A DNA stretch of 64,000 nt, from positions 47,768,440 to 47,832,439 of the forward strand of contig OX485807.1 in the NCBI GenBank assembly GCA_950295325.1, read 5' to 3'. This DNA is from Polytrichum commune (Eukaryota > Streptophyta > Polytrichopsida > Polytrichales > Polytrichaceae). The notes under the pieces are model-generated. The model was not told where the DNA came from. It saw only the letters and a list, made by a program, of their open reading frames with translations, and did not search any database. How positions within the stretch are numbered: position 1 is the first letter of the stretch; every line of letters starts with the position of its first letter. Positions 56,447 to 64,000 of this stretch are shown here, one piece after another. The position numbers and the translations under genes were made by a program.

Positions 56447-57270
56447 GGGCTCAATGTACAATCTACTCCAAAATAAATACTATTGTTATTTATAGGTTTG
56501 AATTATGTGACTGAAGGAGAAATTATGAATATAGTTATATTTGACATGTGATCAACATACAAAGTGTGCATTTACACCAAAGGATCCAACAAATTGACCA
56601 CATTGTAAGGCTCGGTTACTAGTGCACAAGCCCTACAAGGTTTCGAAACCCAATTTGGGCCAGCAATACATACGCTACTTGACGATGTGCAATGCTCACA
56701 TAGGTTGTACTGTGAGTTTGTTGGTAGATACTGATAGTTGCTTGTTGTTTGGCAAAGTTAATGTCTTTTGACATCCACACATATCACCTCTAAAATTTTT
56801 TGATGAAAATTTCATATCAAACCAAGAGAGAATACACAATTGATATGACACATGCTAGAACAAACTTTTCACATTTAAGTTAACATGTGTGTTCTTGTGC
56901 CAAACGGAACAAATTACATTGGTATGAGGGCATATAATGGACACTTCGAACTCTACATACTTGTTCCTAAAATGTGTCATTTCCATCGAAAGAACAAGCA
57001 ATTTTTTTTTATAAAAAAACAAAAACAAAACAAAAAGAAACGAAAACAATGTTTTTGATGTCTCTCACTTATAAATAATCAAGTGACTACAAACCCGAAA
57101 AACTTCAAGGATGAGTCTTGACCATTCCGCAGGAAAGCTAAATTTGGAATAATAATGTTAACTTGAAGAGCAAGCTCCCTTTATGTTGACCAAATGGTTG
57201 TTGTGCAACTGGCAAGTGGTATATATACTAGGGTTTAGGGATCATTGCTTATATTATAATTTATTTAACT
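56447..57270. other. Intergenic stretch, no gene seen
   Basis: AT-rich; an AAAAC-rich run near 57005-57050. Nothing else recognised. Confidence 0.4.
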
Positions 57271-57509
57271 AATAACTTGGTATACCTAGCTACCTCTTCC
57301 AAACATGCAGCCGATTCAGAGCATTGGAGTGCGCGTATACAAAATTTCACACAAGCGAGTAGTTGGTGTTGTCATAAAATAATTCATTTTTTTGCAAATA
57401 CGAGGTTGAGTTAGGTCTCTAATTGATTTCAACATGTGGCTTGGAACCTACATACTATTCTAGGTGTTTTCATTCCATGAGTGAGAGATGTTCATATCTA
57501 ATGATTTTT

Positions 57510-57675
57510 GGAGGACGTTTAAGTTCCCCCCCCCCGCCACACACACACACACAAACTTTTCGGGGGAGGTAGGTTCAGGCAAGGGTAGCCGCCCGTCGAA
57601 AGAATCTAGACTTTCTAGACCCGATTGAATATTGTTGGCCGCCCACCCGACTTCAAAAAAACTATTGGCCTTGCA
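57510..57675 (+). repeat. Left terminal inverted repeat of copy 3
   Basis: GGAGGACGTTTAAGTT, C10, (AC)n, AAACTTTTCGGGGGAGGTAG, ending ..CCCACCCGACTTCAAAAAAA..TTGC. It pairs with 60390-60555. The homologous arm with the internal copy extends further inward, to about 57800. Confidence 0.85.
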
Positions 57676-58509
57676 TTCTTGGGGGCCACTTATATTGAGT
57701 ACACTACACCTTCAAGGTCCAAAATCCAATATATATGTTCACTACCATTGACTAAATAAGCAATTGACTAGGATTTCATTTTCAAAATGAAACCGCCAAC
57801 AAAGCATGTAATTAAGTCGGAATTCAAAAATATGACAAAACCCTCATTACCATTGAAGTTATAATTTTTGTGACTTACAATTGAAAGGGCCTTTCTCATT
57901 CTAATATGGAACTCAAATTAGTATTTAAAATATGAAATAATAATTAAGTTAGCATTAAAAATGTCAAATATTGTAGTCTAGTTAATACCTTCTACTTTCA
58001 CAAAGTATTCATATGCATTTAAACTAATTAAGTGTGACTGAATGTAACTAAGTCTAATAAATTATGATTAATCATAATTAAGCCCAATTAAATCAGAAAG
58101 TAAGCTTACCAAATTAATAAAGCCTAGTAAATTATAAGTAGTTTTACTGGAATTGATTCCAGTAAATCATTATTAATTCTTGTAAGTACATTTTATAATT
58201 AATTAGGCTTAATTAATTTGGTAAGTATGCTTTCTTATCTAATTGAGCTCAATTTGAATGATTCAGGATTAATTATACTTAATTACACACAATCACACTT
58301 AATTTAGTTTAAATGCGTATGAAAACTTTGTGAAAGTAGAAGGTAATAACTAAACTATTATGATATTTACCATATTAAAAGTAAATCACTAATTCTAGGT
58401 CCCCTTTAGAATAACAAAGACCCTTTCAATGGTAAGTCACAAAAATTATAACCTCAGTGCTAATGAGGGTTTTGTAATATTTTTGATTCCCAAGTTAATT
58501 ACATGCTTT

Positions 58510-58713
58510 ACTGGTGCTTTCACTTTGAAAATGAAATCCTAGTCAATGGCTTATTTATTCACTGAAAGTGAACACATATATTGGATTTTGGACCTTGAAG
58601 GTGAAGTGCACTCAATATGGGATTTGTGGATAAGTGGCCTTCAAGACTGCAAGGGCAATGGTTTTTTTGAAGTCGGGCAGGTGGGCAATAATTTTCGGTC
58701 AAGTCCAAAAAAT
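58510..58713 (+). repeat. Internal right arm lacking its terminus
   Basis: Reverse complement of about 57600-57800 (AATCCTAGTCAATGGCTTAT .. GGATTTTGGACCTTGAAGGT .. TTTTTGAAGTCGGGCAGGTG). It stops at GTCAAGTCCAAAAAATC, where TNL sequence begins. The outermost segment (GGGCGG..TACCTCCCC..CGTCCTCC) is absent here but present at the distal right end. Confidence 0.85.
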
Positions 58714-59595
58714 CGAAGTCCTCGGACACTCTTTGGGTCGACCAACCTCGAATTGGAACTGCAATGGCGCTCCACACTTTGACACTTGGGGATGTGGGAT
58801 GCAGAGAGCTACAAGATTAAGTGGGATGAGTTTGTTCCCGGTACTGAAAGAGTTTAGAATTATTGAGTATTAGTGGTTGTCCGAGGTTGGAGAGGTTGAT
58901 CAGCTCATGACGATGTTGGAACGGCTTGACACAACAAGTGTTAGAGAATTAGAATTAGATAATTAGAATCAATCTAATTAGGCAATCTGATGTATTAGTT
59001 AAGACCAGCAATGGCCATATGAGCCTTAAGGTAGAAATGGCCATTTGAACCTTAGGGTGGATACCCTGGTCCAGGGTATAAGATATTAGTAGTTAACTTT
59101 ATACACCCCCGGGTATCCCAAGGATATCAGCCAACATGGGTTAACACTAGAGATTAGTCCCCGGATATCCCGAGGGTACCAGACTGTAATTAGACTTAAA
59201 CAGATACTAACCCCGGTTATCCCGAGGGTATAGACCTAGCTATAACCGGATATCGGCCTAGGCAGGTATGGCCAGCCTTACCGGTGAAGGCAGATAATGA
59301 CAAGTGGTAGACTTATTATTTTATTATTTTTACTATTATAAAACTCCCTCTTCTATCACTCTCGGTAGTTCTAGAGGATTACACCGACATACTGTCCAAT
59401 TACTATCTGCCTTATTATCCTCTCACAACAAGAAGTGCAAAAAATTGACACAAGAAGAAATTGCAAGAAGCGCCCGATTTGTAAACTTTTGAGATGTTGC
59501 TGGCTTTGTTTTTGTGAAAGCGTGTCTTTGACTACGGATGAGATTATGAAACTAGAAGCAATGTGTTGTGGGCTGAAATTAGACTTACATTTCTA
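58713..59595 (+). pseudogene. TNL LRR-exon fragment, copy 3
   Basis: Starts at the shared junction (AATCGAAGTCCTCGGACACT) and follows the TNL exon from about 55306: ..TCGACCAACCTCGAATTGGA.., TTTGTTCCCGGTACTGAAAG, then GAGGTTGGAGAGGTTGATCA. A solo LTR splits it at 58939-59427. Beyond the LTR it resumes with AATTGCAAGAAGCGCCCGAT and ACTACGGATGAGATTATGAA to the stop homologous to the TNL end. The frame is broken by indels, for example after TTGTTCCCGG..GTTTAGAATT. Captured, non-functional gene fragment. Confidence 0.85.
58939..59427. mobile_element. Solo LTR with 5-bp target duplication
   Basis: A 489-bp sequence starting TGTTAGAG and ending CTCTCACA (TG..CA), bounded by ACAAG at 58934-58938 and 59428-59432. 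It carries a TATA-like ATTATAAAAC near 59334. It also has three diverged copies of CCCCGGNTATCCCGAGGGTA in its 5' half (near 59108, 59160 and 59212). No internal retrotransposon domain is attached, so it is the product of LTR-LTR recombination. Confidence 0.8.
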
Positions 59596-60382
59596 GCAAG
59601 CCATCGAAGAGGGCCAATTCATCGGGCTTTTGATACTTGTAGTTGCAGGCCTGGAATGGGCATGGCTATGTACAATTGGATGAAACACATGTGATTGAGA
59701 CCGCCCTACTTTCAGAGGCTTTGTCTCATACTCATCCATGTATGGTCTCACAAATGTTCCAAAATGTGAATTTGAAAGTGCAAAGTAGTAGATGGGCTTT
59801 CAACTAGTATGTATAGCTATGGTAACCAAAATGTCCTGGGTCATTATAGAATGTGGTCCTTGAACTAACAATAAATCTATAATTCCGGTTTTGTAGATGG
59901 TTATGAGGTGGAAAAGTACATCATTTAAACATTATATTGTGTCTATAAACATCAATTGTTACATATTTTGAATAGTCTTGGATTTGTGCGAGTATGTAAA
60001 CTCGTTCATCTTTGCATGAAAGGGCTCAAGTTAGAACAAGACCCCTACATGTTGCAGGCCGATTATATTCAACTGGACCCTTATTACAGTCTAATTGGGT
60101 TCTCTCATGTCATTCCCGAAATAAAAACATCTTCAAAAAATTTATTCCATTTTATTTTTTTAAAACAGTTTGTTGCGCTTACACCTTCCTAATGGCCTAA
60201 TAACCGCATATAGACACGAAAGTTCTTGGCCTTTTTTAATACATTGAAAAACATGCATGTGTACATGAACACTTGTACATGTGATTAATATTTGATATCC
60301 TTGGCTTCTCTTCCCAAACACTAATGCTTCAAATATGGCTACTATTGGCAATGAATGTTTGGTCTTTGACCTTCATAAGTGC
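59596..60382 (+). other. Captured TNL 3' flank in copy 3
   Basis: Colinear with 55675-56446 (shared ACTTTCAGAGGCTTTGTCTC, CAAGACCCCTACATGTT, TTGATATCCTTGGCTTCTC). The homology ends exactly where the right terminal repeat begins (..GTCTTTGACCTTCATAAG|TGCAAAGGGC). Confidence 0.8.
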
Positions 60383-60389
60383 AAAGGGC

Positions 60390-60555
60390 AATGTTTAGTT
60401 GCAAGGGCAATGGTTCTTTTGAAGTCGGGCGGGCGGGCGGCCAACAATTTTTGGTCGGGTCCAAAAAATCTGGATTTTCTAGACGGGCGGTTGCCCATGC
60501 CCGAATCTACCTCCCCTCAAAAGTTTGGGGGGGGGGGGTGGACTTAACGTCCTCC
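60390..60555 (+). repeat. Right terminal inverted repeat of copy 3
   Basis: GCAAGGGCAATGGTTCTTTT .. GAAGTCGGGCGGGCGGGCGG .. TACCTCCCCTCAAAAGTTTG, a G12 run, then GGACTTAACGTCCTCC. Inverted match to 57510-57675. Confidence 0.85.
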
Positions 60556-60719
60556 ATGATTTTCTCTCGTTGTTGTGCATTATCAATAATTTCAAACTTG
60601 TTGTTCCTTTTAGACTTCCTACTATTGTTTTCCCACTTTAGTATGGCACATTTGGGAAACACATAGAAAAAAGAAAAGAAAAGAAAAGTTATATTATCAA
60701 GGTGTCATCTTCTCATCTA

Positions 60720-61414
60720 TATGACAAATGGCGTAAACATGTCGTATTATTGAGGGAATACAAAAACACAAGTGATATGAGCTTAAAAATATATATGCAA
60801 CGAGTTTCAACAATATAGATGGTATGAAATAATAACTTATATCTCCAAAAAAATGCAAATATTCTCAAGAACTCCTAAAATAGGAGTCCAAAGATCTATG
60901 GTGTTGCCTACCCAAGATAGCAACTATCATCTTATCTAAATTCCGTATTAACTTTTGAAAACCAATGATTCCATTAACACCAAAATATAAAGAGTTTTCT
61001 TTAATAAGAAACTAGACAACAATGATGCATGACATTTAGCATCAAGTGACTAGTGATATTATATCACCCATGCACAAGGCAACATATTAGGCAAGAGGCC
61101 ACTCTAACCATGTCCATGTCCATTCTACACTATTAACTATAAATCTCATTAAGTTCCAAATGATAAGTGAAGTTCCTAAGTAGTTCCCAAGTGAAAATGG
61201 ATGTACTTTAGATGTACATAACATAGATGAGAGGAAATTTAGCAATAACTATCTCTTTAATATGACAAAACGGAGATTCTAAATGTTGCATTATCGAGAG
61301 TTGTAGTTGTATAAAAGAGAGGGAGTATTGAAATAAAAAGTTCAGTCTTGCAAAAATGAGTCGTAATATCAAGGGCGTCGTATAAACAAGTGTCGTATTA
61401 AAGAGGTTAGACTG
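60720..61414. mobile_element. Pogo-like element remnant (right end preserved)
   Basis: Ends ..GTCGTATTAAAGAGGTTAGACTG before TA (61415-61416). Inward from that end come CTCTTTAATACGACA, TATACGACG, ATATTACGAC and TCTCGATAATGCAAC, the iterated style of pogo/Tigger-type ends in plants. A related GTCGTATTATTGAGGGAATA occurs at about 60742. The left terminus was not found and no coding region is evident. Confidence 0.5.
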
Positions 61415-61416
61415 TA

Positions 61417-62410
61417 CTTAGAGTTCCATGAAAACCGTAACTTGTTACCATGATGTGTGTTCTTGTTCACACAAGTTAGATGTACCTTAATTGGTAACTT
61501 TTCCCAACTAGCCCACTTCTCTTGGAATACGAAACCCACAATTAGTACGAGATAGTTAGCAAATCCAAATCGAGGAAATCACTTTCATCATATTTTTTGG
61601 AGTTCATATGAAAATCTTATTAATTATTAAAGTGAAGATTCTCATGCTCATGAAATGGTCTCACACCCCCCACCCCAATTATGTTGATTACTGACCTTAG
61701 AATGGATATCATATCTTGAGCACGTAGTTCAATATCTTTGAAACACAAGTCTTTTTGATGTTTGCTCTTGGAGCCACACCTAGCCACATACCACTCAAAT
61801 ACAAGTGTCCGATTAAGATAAATGATTGAATTAGGAAAAGTAACCGACTGACACCCGCATACCTTAGCTTGCCTTGTTCTTTCCAAGCTAAGGTATGCAT
61901 GTGTTATTCAATTAGTTTCTTTATCATATACATATATTTGATTTGTTTATGATTAGGTGAGGATCAAAGAACAAATACCATAGAGACATATATATTAAAT
62001 AAATTTGAACTACATCCTCTAATTTGATTAACTACTCTACACTCAAGGATGAACATAATTTGGAGGAACTATGCATCTAGTTAAGGAATCAACAAACATG
62101 CACTTTTGATAACCATAATTAAATAAGGAGAGGTCCAATTCCTATACTAGTTTTGTTGAGGGTTCAACACATGTTTACAAAGCTCCTTATGACTATACAC
62201 ATATTTATTCACTCAATGCTATTGAAACAGTTGGGTGCACCATGCAATTTTTAGCATCGCTTGAGCTCATCATGGTTTTTGCTCCATGGGTCTTCTACTC
62301 CTAATGTCTACAATAATGAAAGGTTATGTCTAGAAAAGATTGAAGGTGAAAACAACATCATAGATTATTATTATTATTATTCTTGTTATTATTATTGATG
62401 AGAGAGCAAG
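61417..62410. other. Intergenic stretch, no gene seen
   Basis: No supported frame. An inverted pair AAGCTAAGGTATGC / GCATACCTTAGCTT lies near 61856-61898, around a 15-nt loop-size gap. A TTA-type microsatellite lies at about 62362-62398. Confidence 0.45.
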
Positions 62411-64000
62411 AGATTAGTTAGTTTCATCCAATTCACATTCTCATCCATTGTTGTCATATGGTAATTGTCCTCAATAAGTACCATGTTCACTCTTGTTAAG
62501 ATTTGCATTTGGGTTTCAAATTTTACAAATTGATGGCTCTTGGAGAGCTCATGGGCTCCCTTGAATTTTGCTCTTTGGATTGTGGGTAGATTATTGTGTT
62601 GAGTTACATGCTATGCATGTAAAAATGTTGAGGGACTTTCTCATTAGAAATCAAAAGTGCACTTTATATGTAATATAGTCCTGTTACGTTAATGAATTGT
62701 ATATTGTATATATAGTGGAGGCATTTATAACATTAAATTCAAAAGCTTAGTATAAAAACACGAGTCCATTTTCTAGCATGCCGTTAGTACGTATACATTT
62801 ATTTTTCTTTATAAACTTGTCGTATATATAAGGGGTTTAATATCATAGTGACCCACGTACGTCATTTAGGTTCCAATAAAGAGTCCACCCGCCGGGATCT
62901 TTGATCATAGCCGCAAGCTCATATGTGAACCATAAACGGCTTTATAGAGCATGGCTATTGGACAAGTGTTATTGCATCCTGTCAATAGTAATCCCTTTTG
63001 GTGAAAGCCAAAAAACAATAAAGGCCCATATCAAGATTAAAACCTTGGCCTAAACATGGATCCATTTGTGTTGTGCAAGGGGGGGGGGGGGGGTCCTACC
63101 TGGATCTTAGAAACGAAGTTGAACTTCCAATGCAAGGAAATTGATGGTATTGGTATGTTAGAGTTAAATTATACATGTTAATAGTGATTTATGTTTATCT
63201 AAGCTTGGTGCTAGATAGAATAACTATTTCACGTCAAACTAAAATACATGTGACATGGATGGTTGTGTGTAGGCATTGCGTCATTCTCGTCAAACTTTGG
63301 TTATCACGCATTCAAAACCACACATGAACCTTGCCCTTTCCAACATGAAGGAATTACGAATATTGATATGTGATGGCACCGTCAATTTCATTTCAATACC
63401 ACAAAAATTTGCGTTGCCTCCGTTATGCCGAAAACTATATTAGGATTGGGAGTCCTAGGAGACAGAATATTCCAAAAGTACCCAGAAAGAATCAATTGGC
63501 ATTTTTGAATTGGTCGGGTGTTAAACGTACATATGGCTTTTGGAAAAGCTTTGAGAGAAAAACTCTAATTTTTTCAATGAAAAGGCCATATCAAGCTTTA
63601 CTGCAAAGCATTACAACTTGCGATACTTGGAACTTTATTGGTGTGATTCATTACGGTCTTGCCATGGTGTGGGTGACTTAGTTGCCTTGGAGGAATTTTC
63701 TTTTGACACGTGTCCATTGAACCTTTAAGAGTTGCCCAACCTACAACAACTCATGCGTTTACGGAAGTTGAACATTCAATATTATCAATGAATCATAGCG
63801 GTGCTGGGGTTAGGCAACTTAGTGGCCTTGGAGGAGTTTATAGCCTCAGATTGCCGTAGCCTTGTTGCGTTGCCGGACATGCACAAGCTCACAAACTTAC
63901 AATCATTGGATTTGAGTGACTCCTCTTCACTTAAAGGGGTTTCAAGCTTATGTGAATTGATAGCTTTGCAAACGTTAAAATTTGAGCATGAAGCACTACA
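62411..64000 (+). pseudogene. Second TNL: intron 3 and LRR exon pseudogene (runs off window)
   Basis: From AGATTAGTTAGTTTCATCCA on, it is colinear with the intact TNL from 53229: first intron 3, then the acceptor (GTGTGTAG, 63265-63272) and the LRR exon from 63273 (ALRHS..TLVITHSKPHMN). An extra A in CCACAAAAATTTGCG (about 63402) shifts the frame, and another indel occurs near 63570-63575 (TTTTTTCAATGAAAAGG). Stops follow (GTGACTTAG at 63673; TGAATCATAG near 63790). No NB-ARC sequence precedes the intron, so the duplication started inside it. Clearly dead within the visible part; the end of the exon lies beyond 64000. Confidence 0.85.

Larger units (their letters stand above)
57501..60564 (+). 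mobile_element. Pack-MULE-like element, copy 3 (most complete)
   Basis: The element spans 57510-60555 between ATGATTTTT (57501-57509) and ATGATTTTC (60556-60564), a 9-bp duplication with one mismatch as in Mutator-like elements. Terminal repeats of ~165 bp (57510-57675 and 60390-60555, inverted) start GGAGGACGTT(T)AAGT, then a C run, AAACTTTT, GGGGAGGTAG.TTC.GGCA and CCGCCCGTC. Inside, in order: an AT-rich core (57800-58500); a second inverted copy of the inner right arm (58510-58713) without its outermost ~90 bp; a captured TNL LRR fragment and 3' flank (58713-60382); and a solo LTR (58939-59427). No transposase is encoded, so it would depend on one in trans. Confidence 0.85.

Noticed and set aside
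1-64000. tRNA, rRNA or organelle-derived inserts
   Set aside because: No cloverleaf-type tRNA, rRNA core sequence or plastid/mitochondrial gene was recognised on either strand by eye; a tRNA scan was not possible.

Overview
The window is nuclear DNA from a land plant. It has introns with GT..AG borders, a TIR-NB-ARC-LRR (TNL) disease-resistance-type gene, a secreted arabinogalactan-protein gene with a GPI signal, and very dense transposon debris. The TIR signature (DVFLSHRGPDTK) and the SWIM-type transposase relic suggest a non-flowering lineage such as a bryophyte to me, but that is an impression only; no search was possible.

Layout. 1-27.4 kb is repeat-rich intergenic DNA with no convincing host gene. 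It holds many short terminal-inverted-repeat elements. Two abundant families have GGGCC... ends and TAA/TTA target duplications (Tourist/PIF-Harbinger-like), with one clear nested insertion, and several smaller fold-back families occur too. A pogo-like element lies at 16.2-17.1 kb and a decayed SWIM-type transposase gene (minus strand) at 17.6-19.6 kb. 27.7-28.8 kb carries the only clearly intact gene I can see, a classical AGP. 28.8-34 kb is low-copy sequence without a recognisable gene. 34-45 kb is a mosaic of two partial copies of a Mutator-like element carrying a TNL 3' fragment, plus two decayed non-LTR retrotransposons. 50.8-55.7 kb holds a full-length TNL with a frameshift in the TIR domain and another before the NB-ARC domain. 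57.5-60.6 kb is the most complete Mutator-like element; it carries about 1.1 kb copied from a TNL 3' end and 3' flank and is itself interrupted by a solo LTR. 62.4-64 kb is a second TNL intron/LRR pseudogene running off the window.

How the parts fit. The TNL at 50.8-55.7 kb and the fragments at 34.3, 40.0, 58.7 and 63.3 kb form a local birth-and-death cluster. Three of these fragments share one transposon/LRR breakpoint, so they descend from a single capture event that was later duplicated. The strongest candidate for something undescribed is this Pack-MULE-like element. Its captured LRR exon lies between an internal, end-less copy of the right terminal repeat and a distal intact right terminus, and the unit is bounded by a near-perfect 9-bp target duplication.
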